A program made the position numbers and the translations under genes. Positions 1 to 9,004 of a stretch of DNA of 64,000 nucleotides are shown here, in pieces. The stretch covers positions 1,860,001 through 1,924,000 of the forward strand of contig CP069418.1 in the NCBI GenBank assembly GCA_017569305.1, written 5' to 3'. Each line of letters begins with the position of its first letter. Position 1 is the first letter of the stretch. This DNA is from Clostridiales bacterium FE2011. GTDB taxonomy: Bacteria; Bacillota; Clostridia; Christensenellales; Aristaeellaceae. The notes under the pieces are model-generated. The model was not told where the DNA came from and searched no databases. It worked only from the letters and a program-made list of their open reading frames with translations.

Positions 1-2
1 GC

Positions 3-386
3 GAAGCCATGTCGATCTTCATCTTCCACGGTTTCATCAAGGGTGTGCCGCTGGAACTGGAAGAGGCGGCCGACATCGACGGCTGCTCCCGGGCGGGAAC
101 CTTCTTCCGGATCGTGCTTCCGCTGCTCCAGCCTGTGTTCGTGACCGTGCTGGTGCTCAACGGCCTGTGGATCTGGAACGACTACCTGCTGCCGCTGCTG
201 GTGCTGGGTGCCAGCGGCAACATCCGGACCATCCCCCTGGCGGTACAGGGATTCAACGGCGCCTACGTGAAACAGTGGCACCTGATCATGACGTCGACGC
301 TGCTGGCCATGCTGCCGATCGTGATCCTGTACCTCTTCGCCCAGAAGTATATTGTGCAGGGCATGGTGGACGGCTCCATCAAGTAA
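3..386 (+). CDS. Carbohydrate ABC transporter permease, C-terminal part (MalG/UgpE type)
   Basis: The 3' end of an inner-membrane permease subunit of a binding-protein-dependent sugar importer; the start lies left of the window. The visible 127 codons carry the EAA loop that docks the ATPase (EAADIDGCSRAGTFFRIVLP), followed by hydrophobic segments around FVTVLVLNGLWIW and LLAMLPIVILYLF, and end with the typical tail QKYIVQGMVDGSIK. The next gene, 73 bases on, is an alpha-glucosidase. This suggests the transporter brings in an alpha-glucoside that is split in the cytoplasm. The solute-binding protein at 4827 could serve it but is separated by convergent genes, so that pairing is only inference. 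Confidence 0.93.
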   Translation, partial: EAMSIFIFHGFIKGVPLELEEAADIDGCSRAGTFFRIVLPLLQPVFVTVLVLNGLWIWNDYLLPLLVLGASGNIRTIPLAVQGFNGAYVKQWHLIMTSTLLAMLPIVILYLFAQKYIVQGMVDGSIK

Positions 387-459
387 TCTCCGGTCTTCTT
401 CGGCGGGCTGAGTGTTCAGCCTGCCGTTTTTCACACTGACAGCAATGAGGTGACCAGCT

Positions 460-2133
460 ATGAACAATGAAAAACGCGTCTGGTGGAAGGAAGCGGTGGT
501 CTATCAGATCTATCCCCGGAGCTTCGCGGATTCCAACGGCGACGGAATCGGCGACCTGAACGGAATCACGGCGCACCTGGACTACCTGAAGAACCTGGGG
601 ATTGACGTCATCTGGGTTTCCCCGGTATACGCTTCCCCGAACCATGACAACGGGTATGATATTTCCGACTACCGGGCCATCATGAAGGAATTCGGCACGA
701 TGGAGGATTTCGACCGGATGCTGGAAGGAATCCACGCGCGGGGCATGAAGCTGGTGATGGACCTGGTGGCCAACCATTCCTCGGATGAGCATGCCTGGTT
801 TGTGGAAAGCCGGAAGGGAAAGGACAATCCCTACAGGGACTACTACATCTGGCAGGACGGGAAAAACGGCGGACCGCCCAACAACTGGGGATCCTGTTTT
901 TCCGGGTCGGCCTGGGAAAAGGACGAGGCCAGCGGTCAGTATTACCTGCACCTGTTCACAAAGGAACAGCCGGACCTGAACTGGGCCAATCCCAAGGTCC
1001 GGGAAGGCGTGTTTGACATGATGCGCTGGTGGTGCGACAAGGGTGTGGACGGCTGGCGCATGGACGTGATCAGCATGATCGGCAAGGAAAACTTCGAGGA
1101 CGGTCCGGTAGCGCCCGGAGCGCTGTACGGCAGCTTTGAACCTTCCTGCCAGCATACGGAAACCACCCACCGCTACCTCCGGGAGATGCGCCGGGAGGTG
1201 CTGGACAAGTATAACCTGCTGACGGTCGGCGAGGCCGGCGGCACCGTGGAAGGCGCGATCCGGTATGCCAATGAGGACGGCTCCGAGCTGGACATGATCT
1301 TTTCCTTTGAGCATAATGACGGACTGAACGACGGCACGGAACTGGGCAAATGGAGCGATCACGGTGCGCCGCTGAAGGACGTCCGGGCGGCTTTCAACCG
1401 CTGGCAGACCGGCCTGCAGGGCAGGGCCTGGAACACGGTATACCTGGGAAATCATGACCAGCCCCGGCAGGTCAGCCGGTACGGCAACGACAGCGAGCTT
1501 TTCCGGGCGGTCAGCGCCAAGATGCTGGCCACCATGATCCATATGATGCGCGGTACGCCCTATGTATACCAGGGAGAGGAACTGGGCATGACCAACGCCT
1601 ACTTTACCCGCTTGGACCAGTATGAGGATGTGGAAGTTCATAACGCCTGGCATCAGTGGGTGGAATCCGGTCTGGTGGACGGCCAGGACATGATGCGCTG
1701 GTTTGCCCGCATTGCCCGGGATAACGCCCGGACGCCCATGCAGTGGAACGCGGAGAAGCATGCGGGCTTCACGACCGGGACCCCCTGGCTGCCTGTGACC
1801 GGCAACTATCCGATCATCAATGCCGAGCGGGAAGTCAACGATCCGGACAGTGTGTATCATTATTACCGGAAGCTGATTGAACTGCGGCATCAGTATCCGG
1901 TGATCGTATACGGTGAGTTTGTGCCCATGCTGGAGGAGGATCCGGAGGTATATGCCTACGCGCGTGTACTGGACGACGTCCGGCTGACGGTGCTGCTGAA
2001 CTGGACCGAGCGGACGGTTTCCTGTCCGCTGACGGAGGAATTGTCCGGCCAGGAACTGATTTCCAATTATCCGACGCATCAGGCCGGAAAGCTGCAGCCC
2101 TATGAAGCACGGGTGATCCTGAGCAAAGGATAA
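460..2133 (+). CDS. GH13 alpha-glucosidase (oligo-1,6-glucosidase type)
   Basis: A cytoplasmic 557-residue glycoside hydrolase family 13 enzyme without a signal peptide. It starts WWKEAVVYQIYPRSF and has all the family blocks: DLVANH at 101-106, the nucleophile Asp202 in GWRMDVIS, the acid/base Glu258 in TVGEAG, and the transition-state stabiliser in GNHDQPR at 330-336. The residue after the nucleophile is Val, which in this subfamily goes with alpha-1,6 activity (isomaltase, oligo-1,6-glucosidase); trehalose-6-phosphate hydrolase is a close alternative. A GAGGTGA ribosome binding site lies just upstream. It follows a sugar permease and is closed by a terminator at 2166, so it is probably the last gene of that operon. 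Confidence 0.93.
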   Translation: MNNEKRVWWKEAVVYQIYPRSFADSNGDGIGDLNGITAHLDYLKNLGIDVIWVSPVYASPNHDNGYDISDYRAIMKEFGTMEDFDRMLEGIHARGMKLVMDLVANHSSDEHAWFVESRKGKDNPYRDYYIWQDGKNGGPPNNWGSCFSGSAWEKDEASGQYYLHLFTKEQPDLNWANPKVREGVFDMMRWWCDKGVDGWRMDVISMIGKENFEDGPVAPGALYGSFEPSCQHTETTHRYLREMRREVLDKYNLLTVGEAGGTVEGAIRYANEDGSELDMIFSFEHNDGLNDGTELGKWSDHGAPLKDVRAAFNRWQTGLQGRAWNTVYLGNHDQPRQVSRYGNDSELFRAVSAKMLATMIHMMRGTPYVYQGEELGMTNAYFTRLDQYEDVEVHNAWHQWVESGLVDGQDMMRWFARIARDNARTPMQWNAEKHAGFTTGTPWLPVTGNYPIINAEREVNDPDSVYHYYRKLIELRHQYPVIVYGEFVPMLEEDPEVYAYARVLDDVRLTVLLNWTERTVSCPLTEELSGQELISNYPTHQAGKLQPYEARVILSKG

Positions 2134-2165
2134 GCTTTTCAGAGACAAGGGAACATCACACAATC

Positions 2166-2194
2166 CACCCGCCGGTTTCGGCGGGTGCTTTTTG
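2166..2194 (+). terminator. Intrinsic terminator after GH13 gene
   Basis: A perfect 9-bp stem CACCCGCCG/CGGCGGGTG with loop GTTT is followed by CTTTTTG. Confidence 0.85.
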
Positions 2195-2280
2195 CAGTGC
2201 TGAAATGCAAAAAATGAAACGCAAAACCGAATGAAAATGAAAAGGATTGCGCAACATGAAAAAGAATGTGAGATAGTCAC

Positions 2281-2309
2281 TTGAAAAAGAAAAGTGCAAA
2301 CGTTACAAT
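2281..2309 (+). promoter_or_regulatory. Promoter of the GH1 gene with an overlapping operator-like site
   Basis: TTGAAA (2281-2286) and TACAAT (2304-2309) are spaced by 17 bases, 33 bases upstream of the GH1 start. The near-palindrome TGCAAACGTTACA (2295-2307) overlaps the -10 box. It has the central CG and flanking TG/CA of LacI-family and CcpA (cre) sites but is one base short of the cre consensus. Repression by a sugar regulator or catabolite control is therefore plausible but not shown. Confidence 0.5.
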
Positions 2310-2341
2310 GGATACAATACGTCGAAAAGGAGACTACGCGA

Positions 2342-3700
2342 ATGAGCTTTCCGAAGAATTTTCTCTGGGGCACCGCGACTGCCTCTTTTCAGATCGAAGG
2401 CGCATGGGATGAAGACGGGAAAACCCCGAGTATCTGGGACGAGTTCTGCGAACAGCCCGGTGCGATCAGCGATCATTCCAACGGTAAAACAGCCTGTGAC
2501 CACTATCACCGGTTCAGGGAAGATGTAGCCCTGATGGCGGAATACGGCATCAAAAACTATCGCTTTTCCGTTTCCTGGCCGCGGATCCTGCCGGAGGGAA
2601 CCGGCAGGGTAAACGAAGCGGGCGTTGCGTTTTACAATACCCTGATTGACTGCCTGCTGGAGTATGGCATCCGGCCCTGGATGACGCTGTATCATTGGGA
2701 TCTTCCTGCCTGCCTGGAACGGAAGGGCGGCTGGGTGAGCGAACAGATGCCGGAGTGGTTTGCGGAATACACCGGCGTGCTGGCGGAGCGCTTCGGCGAC
2801 CGGGTGAAGGATTTCTTTACAATCAATGAGCCCCAGTGCATTATCGGCCTGGGCTATATGACGGGCGGATTCGCGCCGGGCCTGAAGCTGGGCCTGAAGG
2901 AGCAGGTGACGGCCTGCCATAATCTGCTGAAAAGCCATGGCCGGGCCTGCCAGGTGCTGCGGGAAAAGGTGAAGGACGTCCGCATCGGTTACGCGCCCTG
3001 CGGCGCTTCCGTGATGCCGAAGGATGAACAGAATCCCGCGGATGTGGAAGCGGCGCGGAAGGCCTATTTTGCGGTGGAAAAGGACAGCCCCTCTTTCTCT
3101 GTGGCCTGGTTCAGTGATCCCGTGATCCTCGGAACCTATCCGGAGGACGGCCTGAAACTGTACGGACAGTACCTGCCGGAAGGCTGGCAGGAGGATATGA
3201 AGGTGATCTGCCAGCCGCTGGATTTCTATGCCCAGAATATCTATGAGGGCCGGGAAGTCCGCGCGGCAGAAAATGAGGATGGATGGGAAACCGTGCCTTA
3301 TCCGGCAGGACATCCCAGGACCGCGTGCGGCTGGCCGGTTACCCCCCGGGCCCTGTACTGGGGACCGCGTTACCTGTGGGAACGGTACCATGTGCCTTTC
3401 CTGATCAGCGAGAACGGTATGTCCAGCCACGACAGCGTGATGCTGGACGGCAAAGTGCATGATCCGCACCGGATTGATTACCTTCACCGGTATCTCCGGG
3501 AGCTTCGGCGCGCCTCAGAGGACGGGGTGGATATCCGGGGCTATTTCTGCTGGAGTCTGATGGATAACTTTGAGTGGGCCAGGGGCTATTCCGAACGCTT
3601 CGGCCTGGTGTATGTGGATTATCCTACCGGCAAACGCATTCCCAAGGACAGTCTCGCCTGGTATGGGGAAACAATCCGTACCAACGGCGAAAACCTGTAA
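2342..3700 (+). CDS. GH1 beta-glucosidase / 6-phospho-beta-glucosidase
   Basis: A cytoplasmic 452-residue family 1 glycoside hydrolase. The start ATG at 2342 follows AAAAGGAGA and gives the classic opening FPKNFLWGTATASFQIEG; an upstream in-frame ATG at 2294 overlaps the promoter and was not used. The acid/base is Glu163 in FTINEPQC and the nucleophile is Glu357 in FLISENG. The C-terminal block GYFCWSLMDNFEWARGY, which binds the sugar, is complete. No phosphotransferase genes are nearby, so a free beta-glucoside is a more likely substrate than a phosphorylated one. It has its own promoter and a strong terminator shared with the convergent gene. Confidence 0.93.
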   Translation: MSFPKNFLWGTATASFQIEGAWDEDGKTPSIWDEFCEQPGAISDHSNGKTACDHYHRFREDVALMAEYGIKNYRFSVSWPRILPEGTGRVNEAGVAFYNTLIDCLLEYGIRPWMTLYHWDLPACLERKGGWVSEQMPEWFAEYTGVLAERFGDRVKDFFTINEPQCIIGLGYMTGGFAPGLKLGLKEQVTACHNLLKSHGRACQVLREKVKDVRIGYAPCGASVMPKDEQNPADVEAARKAYFAVEKDSPSFSVAWFSDPVILGTYPEDGLKLYGQYLPEGWQEDMKVICQPLDFYAQNIYEGREVRAAENEDGWETVPYPAGHPRTACGWPVTPRALYWGPRYLWERYHVPFLISENGMSSHDSVMLDGKVHDPHRIDYLHRYLRELRRASEDGVDIRGYFCWSLMDNFEWARGYSERFGLVYVDYPTGKRIPKDSLAWYGETIRTNGENL

Positions 3701-3715
3701 ATTCCATGTATATGA

Positions 3716-3750
3716 AAGCGCCTTCCCGGGGACATTCCGGGAAGGCGCTT
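3716..3750. terminator. Bidirectional terminator between convergent genes
   Basis: A perfect 14-bp stem AAGCGCCTTCCCGG / CCGGGAAGGCGCTT with a 7-base loop lies between the GH1 gene and the minus-strand epimerase gene. U-rich DNA follows on both sides only weakly. Confidence 0.8.
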
Positions 3751-3762
3751 TGATTGTTTGGA

Positions 3763-4593
3763 TTATATGCAGACGCCGGCTTCCGCCGCTTTTCCGGCCA
3801 CATAGTCATAGGCCCGGCGGTATTCCTCAAAGGTGGTCATGTGCTCCAGCAGGACGGGAGCGTCCGCGGGCAGGTACCGGTCAATGATTTTCAGCACCCG
3901 GACAAAGTCCAGGGAGCCCTCGCCGGGAGAGCATTCATTCAGCACGGTGGTCAGCTGCATCGGATCCATCCGGGAATCCTTCAGGTGGGTGCTTTTGATA
4001 TACGGCCCCAGCTTGCTGAAGCATTCCTCAATAAAACCTTCTGCGTCCAGGAAACGTCGCGGACAGTTGATCATATTCACAAAATCCATGTGAACCGCAA
4101 ACTGCTTCCGGTCCACGTCCTGCATCAGCTGCAGGTAAACCTCCGGGCTGTCGGGAATCATCCACGGCATGGGCTCCAGGCAGTAGAAGGCCTTTTTCGG
4201 GTTGGCCCGGTCGATGATTTCCCGAATGGAGGAAACCAGCCTCCGGTACATGGCTTCCGAAAAGTTGCCGGGATCCGCGGCATCCCAGCCGAAGGGACTT
4301 TCCGTACCGGCGATGTTGATGCAGCAGGGAATGGAGAATTTGTCTGCCAGCTGAAGCTGGCGGACGGCGTAGTCCAGGCTGGCCGGGCCGGTGACCGGAT
4401 CAAAAGGATTCCGCCAGACGCCTACCTCCGCAATGGCCGCGTCGTGCTTTTCGACGATGCGGAGGAGCCGTTCGGTTTCCTCCCGGGGAGTTTCGCAGGT
4501 GAACGGCGCGGTGATGGCCCGGAAACCGGACTGAACCAGTTTATCCTCCCATTCCGCCGGATGATCGCAGCAGACTGTTCCGCCTAAACGCAT
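3763..4593 (-). CDS. Sugar phosphate isomerase/epimerase family protein
   Basis: A 276-residue protein of the xylose-isomerase-like TIM barrel superfamily (AP endonuclease 2 fold). Metal-ligand positions of the family are recognisable: Glu in FYCLEPMPW, Asp in AVHMDFVNM, His in KSTHLKDSR and Glu in VLLEHMTTF. The substrate cannot be read from the sequence; members act on keto-sugars, myo-inositol derivatives or hydroxypyruvate. It stands alone between a convergent beta-glucosidase and a divergent solute-binding protein. A role in the same sugar pathway is inference. Confidence 0.82.
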   Translation of the reverse strand: MRLGGTVCCDHPAEWEDKLVQSGFRAITAPFTCETPREETERLLRIVEKHDAAIAEVGVWRNPFDPVTGPASLDYAVRQLQLADKFSIPCCINIAGTESPFGWDAADPGNFSEAMYRRLVSSIREIIDRANPKKAFYCLEPMPWMIPDSPEVYLQLMQDVDRKQFAVHMDFVNMINCPRRFLDAEGFIEECFSKLGPYIKSTHLKDSRMDPMQLTTVLNECSPGEGSLDFVRVLKIIDRYLPADAPVLLEHMTTFEEYRRAYDYVAGKAAEAGVCI

Positions 4594-4713
4594 AGGGTAT
4601 CCTTTCCGCGGGGGACTGCCGTCCGCCGCTGTCGGTGATCATATTGGAAAACGAATCAATTCATCCGATAGTATACCATATCCGTATACGGCCGAAAAGC
4701 AGGCGTGAAAGAC

Positions 4714-4742
4714 TTGTGAAGGCCCCTGTTTTGTGGTAAGGT
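4714..4742 (+). promoter_or_regulatory. Possible promoter of the solute-binding protein gene
   Basis: TTGTGA (4714) and TAAGGT (4737) are spaced by 17 bases, about 85 bases before the start codon. The -10 box is poor. The rest of the 4594-4826 gap shows no gene. Confidence 0.35.
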
Positions 4743-4826
4743 ATCCATAACGTAAGATGAAAAAGAATGCAGCCCTGATCACAGACGGGGGAAGCTTTTT
4801 GATAACCGGATGAGGGGGATAGATTG

Positions 4827-6350
4827 ATGCGGAAACTGATCGCACTGCTGCTGATGCTTGCGCTGCTGGCCGGACTCGTATCCACAGCAGCGGCGAAGAC
4901 GGCTTATACGCTGGATATTTACTGGATCGCGAATAAGGATGATCCGGCGATCCGTGCCGGGGTGGAAGAAGCCATCAACGCATATCTGGCCGAGCTGTAT
5001 GAAAGCCGGCAGGTGACAGCCAATATGCAGGTCTCCTTCCATCTGGTTCCCTGGGATCCGGCCTGGACGGAACAGGCGATCGGCGCGCTGATGAATGATG
5101 AGAAGATCGACCTGATCTTTACCGCGGACTGGGAAGGCTATGTGCAGGAAATCCAGGAGCGGAAACTGGTGCCGCTGGGCGACCTGTTGGACAATTTCGG
5201 CTCAGGTATCCTGGCGAACCTGCCGGCGGATTTCCTGGAGGGCGTAAAGTATAACGGGCAGATCTACGGTATTCCCACCAACAAGGAACTGTGCGTCCCC
5301 ACGGGACTGATTGTAAACAAGACGGCTGCGGCGCAGATTGGCTGGGATCCGGACAAGGATCCGGTCAGGACGACCGAGGAACTGGAACCCTATCTGGCAA
5401 AATACAAGGCGCTGTATCCGGACAAATATCCCTATCTGATGGAACAGGGCCGCTGGTCTGATGAACCCTGGGGCCACGACTGGATCGGCCTGCCCGGCGA
5501 CGTGCTGTCCATGAAGTTCGCGATGGACGAAAGCGGAAAGTATGATGAGACGGTCTACAGCATCTATGAAACGGATCTGCAGGAAGCCCATATCCGCCTG
5601 ATGTACCGGTGGGCACAGCTCGGCTATATCGCGCCGGACGCTGCCACTTATGACTATAACGGCATCTTCGGTACAGGAGATTTCCTGGTGTTTACCCAGC
5701 CCCTGAAGGGAAACGGCATCAAGTCCACGGAAATGTACGCGGCCAACAAGGCGGCAGGCGTGCCGGAGTTTGAATGCACGGAAATTACGCTGCAGGAGCT
5801 GTACAAGGTGACCTGCCAGGCCGGCGGCTCCATGTTCGCGATTCCGAAGAGCTGCAAGAAAAAGGACGTGGCCATGCAGTACCTGAACCTGATGCACAGC
5901 GACGCGACGCTGGTAAACCTGATGCTTTTCGGCCAGGAAGGCGTCAACTATATCAAAGTGAATGACACGCAGGTGGAGCTGGTGGAGGCTGCCAACTGGT
6001 ACGGCCTGCACGGCGGAGCCTGGACTGTCGGGGATACCGCGCTCCAGTATGTGCTGACGTCAGAAAAACCGGACAAGAATATCCTGCTGCAAGAATACGG
6101 AAACGACGCGCCGAAGACGGCGTCCTACGGTTTCCGGTTCAACAAGAAACCGGTGAAGGAGATCGTGGACGCGATGGAAGCGGTTGTGGAAGAGTTCAAG
6201 CTTCCGCTGATGGTCGGCGCGGTGGATCCGGATGATCCGGAGAAGGGTATTGAAGCTTTCCGGAAAGCCCTGAAGGAAGCCGGAATTGACGAACTGAAAC
6301 GGGAAGTGGAAGACCAGTACGAGATCTGGACTATTGAGACAAAGAAGTAA
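4827..6350 (+). CDS. Extracellular solute-binding protein of a carbohydrate ABC transporter (DUF3502-like C-terminus)
   Basis: A secreted binding protein of 507 residues. The ATG at 4827 is preferred over an adjacent TTG because GAGGGGGA lies at the right distance. The signal peptide is MRKLIALLLMLALLAGLVSTAAA; there is no lipobox cysteine, unusual for a Gram-positive binding protein, so anchoring must be by another route or absent. The body is a family 1 type oligosaccharide-binding fold. The C-terminal stretch TASYGFRFNKKPVKEIVDA, followed by VVEEFKLPL, resembles the DUF3502 domain of LplA-like binding proteins. No permease or ATPase follows; the permease ending at 386 is the nearest partner. 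It ends in a terminator at 6353. Confidence 0.85.
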   Translation: MRKLIALLLMLALLAGLVSTAAAKTAYTLDIYWIANKDDPAIRAGVEEAINAYLAELYESRQVTANMQVSFHLVPWDPAWTEQAIGALMNDEKIDLIFTADWEGYVQEIQERKLVPLGDLLDNFGSGILANLPADFLEGVKYNGQIYGIPTNKELCVPTGLIVNKTAAAQIGWDPDKDPVRTTEELEPYLAKYKALYPDKYPYLMEQGRWSDEPWGHDWIGLPGDVLSMKFAMDESGKYDETVYSIYETDLQEAHIRLMYRWAQLGYIAPDAATYDYNGIFGTGDFLVFTQPLKGNGIKSTEMYAANKAAGVPEFECTEITLQELYKVTCQAGGSMFAIPKSCKKKDVAMQYLNLMHSDATLVNLMLFGQEGVNYIKVNDTQVELVEAANWYGLHGGAWTVGDTALQYVLTSEKPDKNILLQEYGNDAPKTASYGFRFNKKPVKEIVDAMEAVVEEFKLPLMVGAVDPDDPEKGIEAFRKALKEAGIDELKREVEDQYEIWTIETKK

Positions 6351-6352
6351 AA

Positions 6353-6384
6353 GAAAGCGGCGCTCCGGAAGGAGCGCCGCTTTC
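6353..6384. terminator. Terminator-like long hairpin after the solute-binding protein gene
   Basis: A perfect 14-bp stem GAAAGCGGCGCTCC / GGAGCGCCGCTTTC with a GGAA tetraloop leads directly into the AT-rich repeat at 6383. It can act in both directions, since the feo genes converge from the right. Confidence 0.75.
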
Positions 6385-6419
6385 AATTCATAATTCACAA
6401 TTCATAATTCATAATGAAT
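6383..6419. repeat. AT-rich GAATTNTGAATT-family repeat, copy 1
   Basis: Tandem units of ATTCATA/ATTCACA ending in ATAATGAAT. The same element recurs at 21948, 22078, 24025, 31455 and 38073. On the minus strand this copy encodes the last residues (HSL) and the TGA stop of the FeoB-associated protein. Confidence 0.85.
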
Positions 6420-6591
6420 GCTCTGTTTTCCTGCAACAGTCAGACTGGCTGCACAGGGAGCAGCTGCCGCAGGTGCCGCAGGTACCGCAGCAGCTGCTTT
6501 TTCCTTCTGCCTTTCTTTTCCGGGTGCGGTAAAAAGCGAAGGCTGCGATACCGGCGATCATAAGTACAATCAGGATATCCCAGATATTCAT
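6409..6591 (-). CDS. FeoB-associated Cys-rich membrane protein
   Basis: A 60-residue protein with one N-terminal membrane helix (IWDILIVLMIAGIAAFAFY), a basic patch RTRKRK and a cysteine cluster CCGTCGTCGSCSLC followed by SDCC. This is the layout of the small proteins found beside feoB in Firmicutes. They are thought to assist ferrous iron import, perhaps by binding iron at the cytoplasmic face. It follows FeoAB with a 12-base gap on the same strand, so it is very likely co-transcribed. Its last codons and stop fall inside an AT-rich repeat, so its tail may have been remodelled by that element. Confidence 0.88.
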   Translation of the reverse strand: MNIWDILIVLMIAGIAAFAFYRTRKRKAEGKSSCCGTCGTCGSCSLCSQSDCCRKTEHSL

Positions 6592-6603
6592 GGGGGAACC
6601 TCC

Positions 6604-8934
6604 TCAGAAAATCAGTCCGATGAGCCGGATAATCAGGGCGGCGACCCAGGCGATGGCGCACTGCCAGAGGACCACGCCCAGCGCCCACTTGCGTCCCAGT
6701 TCCCGGCGGATGGCGGCGATGGCAGCCACGCAGGGGGTATACAGGAGACTGAAGGCCAGCATGGAGGCGGCGGTGACGGAACCGAGGGCGGCCAGTCCGC
6801 CGCCGAAGAGGGTTTCCATGACGGAGACCACGCTTTCCTTAGCCATGAAACCGCTGATCAGCGAGGTGACGATGCGCCAGTCGCCGAGGCCCACGGGAGC
6901 CATGACCGGTGCCAGCAGGCCGGCCACGGCGGCCAGGATGCTTTCATGGGAATCGGTCACCAGGTTCAGCCGGAAGTCAAAGCTCTTCAGGAACCAGACG
7001 ACGATGGTGGCGATCAGGATGACGGAGAAGGCGCGGTGCAGGAAATCCTTGGACTTTTCCCAGAGCAGCTGGGCCACATTCCGGGGACTGGGGAAACGGT
7101 AGTTCGGCAGCTCCATCACAAAGGGAACCGCTTCGCCCTTGAACAGGGTGTTCTTGAACAGGAAAGCCGCGGCAATACCTGTCAGGATGCCAAGCAGGTA
7201 CAGGGCGGTAATGATCAGCCAGCCGTACTGCGGGAAGAAGGCACTGACGAAGAAGCCGTAGATCGGCATCTTGGCGGTACAGGACATGAAGGGGGTCAGC
7301 AGGATAGTCATCCGGCGGTCCCGGTCGCTGGGCAGGGTCCGGGTGGACATGACAGCCGGCACGGTGCAGCCGAAGCCGATCAGCATCGGTACGATGCTCC
7401 GGCCGGACAGGCCGATACGCCGCAGCAGTTTGTCCATCACAAAGGCAACCCGGGCGACATAGCCGCTGTCCTCCAGCAGGGACAGGAAGAAGAACAGGAT
7501 CACGATGATCGGCAGGAAGCTGACCACAGTACCCACGCCTTCAAAGATGCCGTCCAGCACCAGGCTCTGGATCCGGTCGTTGACATTCACGGCTTCCATG
7601 CCCTTCTGCACGCCGGTCTTCAGCATGTCGATACCGCCCTCGAGCAGGTCCTGGAAGAAGGGGCCGATCAGGAAGAAGGTCAGGAAAAAGACCAATGCCA
7701 TGATCAGGATGAAGAGGGGAATGGCGGTATGCTTTCCGGTCAGGATCCGGTCGATTTTCTCGCTCCGTATCCGTTCCTTGCTTTCCTTCGGCTTGATGAC
7801 GGAAGCGTCGCAAACCTTCCGGATGAAGGCAAACCGCATATCGGCTATGGACGCGCTGCGGTCCATGCCGCGCTCCTTTTCCATCTGCAGGACGAGATGG
7901 TCCAGGGTTTCCCGCTCGTTTTCATCCAGCTCCAGCTGGTCTGCCAGCAGCGGGTCGCCGACGATCAGCTTGCTGGCGGAGAATCGGACGGGCAGCCTGG
8001 CGCGTTCCGCATGGTCTTGGATCAGGACGCTGACGGCATGCAGTGCGCGGTGAACGGCACCGCCGTGATCCTCAATGCCGCAGAAATCCTGTTCCACAGG
8101 TTTTTCCTGATATTTTGCCACGTGGATCGCGTGACGGATCAGTTCGTCCACGCCCTCGTTCTTGGCGGCGGAAATCGGTACCACCGGGACGCCCAGCATG
8201 GCTTCCATGACGTTCACGTCTACGGTGCCGCCGTTGCCCCGCAGTTCGTCCATCATATTCAGGGCAACCACCATCGGGATGTTCATTTCCAGCAGCTGCA
8301 TGGTCAGGTACAGGTTGCGCTCGATATTGGTGGCGTCCACGATGTTGATAATGGCTTTCGGATGCTCCCGGAGGACAAAGTCCCGGGAAACCAGCTCCTC
8401 GCTGGAGTAGGGGGACATGGAGTAGATGCCGGGGAGGTCGGTGACCAGCGTATCGCTGTGACCGCGGATCACGCCGTCTTTCCGGTCCACGGTGACACCG
8501 GGGAAATTGCCCACGTGCTGGTTGGAACCGGTCAGCTGGTTGAACAGGGTGGTTTTGCCGCTGTTCTGGTTGCCCACCAGGGCAAAGGTCAGCTTTGTGC
8601 CGTCCGGCAGCGGATCACCGCTGCCCCGGGGATGGAAACGGCCTTCTTCACCCAGGCCGGGATGCTCCTGGGAACGCTGGGCTTTCTTTTCCTCGTCAGC
8701 GGCTTTCCGGCTGACCGGGGAAATCTCTATCTGCTCCGCGTCTGCAAGGCGGAGGGTCAGCTCATAGCCGTGGATCCGCAGCTCCATGGGGTCTCCCATG
8801 GGAGCCAGTTTGATAACAGTAACTTCCGTTCCGGGAATAACGCCCATGTCCAGGAAGTGCTGGCGCAGGGCGCCTTCACCGCCGACGGCTTCGATAACGG
8901 CGGACTGGCCGGGGTGCAGCGCGTTCAGTTTCAT
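6604..8934 (-). CDS. feoB: Ferrous iron transporter, FeoA-FeoB fusion
   Basis: A 776-residue inner-membrane iron(II) importer. The start at 8934 gives MKLNALHPGQ and has an AAAGGG site; longer in-frame starts lack one. Residues 1-75 form a FeoA (SH3-like) domain; a charged linker follows to about 110. The FeoB G domain then begins with the P-loop GNQNSGKTT at 121-129, NFPGVTVD and DLPGIYSM. It ends in a helical GDI-like region and the polytopic FeoB core with two Gate motifs (LIGFGCTVPAVMSTRTL and PFMSCTAKMPIYGFF). FeoA and FeoB are usually separate; fusions are known in some Firmicutes and Bacteroidetes. GTP binding is thought to gate transport. The Cys-rich partner gene follows. Confidence 0.95.
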   Translation of the reverse strand: MKLNALHPGQSAVIEAVGGEGALRQHFLDMGVIPGTEVTVIKLAPMGDPMELRIHGYELTLRLADAEQIEISPVSRKAADEEKKAQRSQEHPGLGEEGRFHPRGSGDPLPDGTKLTFALVGNQNSGKTTLFNQLTGSNQHVGNFPGVTVDRKDGVIRGHSDTLVTDLPGIYSMSPYSSEELVSRDFVLREHPKAIINIVDATNIERNLYLTMQLLEMNIPMVVALNMMDELRGNGGTVDVNVMEAMLGVPVVPISAAKNEGVDELIRHAIHVAKYQEKPVEQDFCGIEDHGGAVHRALHAVSVLIQDHAERARLPVRFSASKLIVGDPLLADQLELDENERETLDHLVLQMEKERGMDRSASIADMRFAFIRKVCDASVIKPKESKERIRSEKIDRILTGKHTAIPLFILIMALVFFLTFFLIGPFFQDLLEGGIDMLKTGVQKGMEAVNVNDRIQSLVLDGIFEGVGTVVSFLPIIVILFFFLSLLEDSGYVARVAFVMDKLLRRIGLSGRSIVPMLIGFGCTVPAVMSTRTLPSDRDRRMTILLTPFMSCTAKMPIYGFFVSAFFPQYGWLIITALYLLGILTGIAAAFLFKNTLFKGEAVPFVMELPNYRFPSPRNVAQLLWEKSKDFLHRAFSVILIATIVVWFLKSFDFRLNLVTDSHESILAAVAGLLAPVMAPVGLGDWRIVTSLISGFMAKESVVSVMETLFGGGLAALGSVTAASMLAFSLLYTPCVAAIAAIRRELGRKWALGVVLWQCAIAWVAALIIRLIGLIF

Positions 8935-9004
8935 AATGGATATCCCTTTCTTTGTCACTCTGGACATCAGGAGGGAACCAGATATTCTCCCCGATGCCGT
9001 GTGC

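Noticed and set aside
379..2373. 664-codon open frame on the minus strand across the GH13 gene
   Set aside because: It is antisense to a gene with every catalytic motif; the translation has no recognisable domain. Codon bias in GC-rich DNA keeps the antisense frame open.
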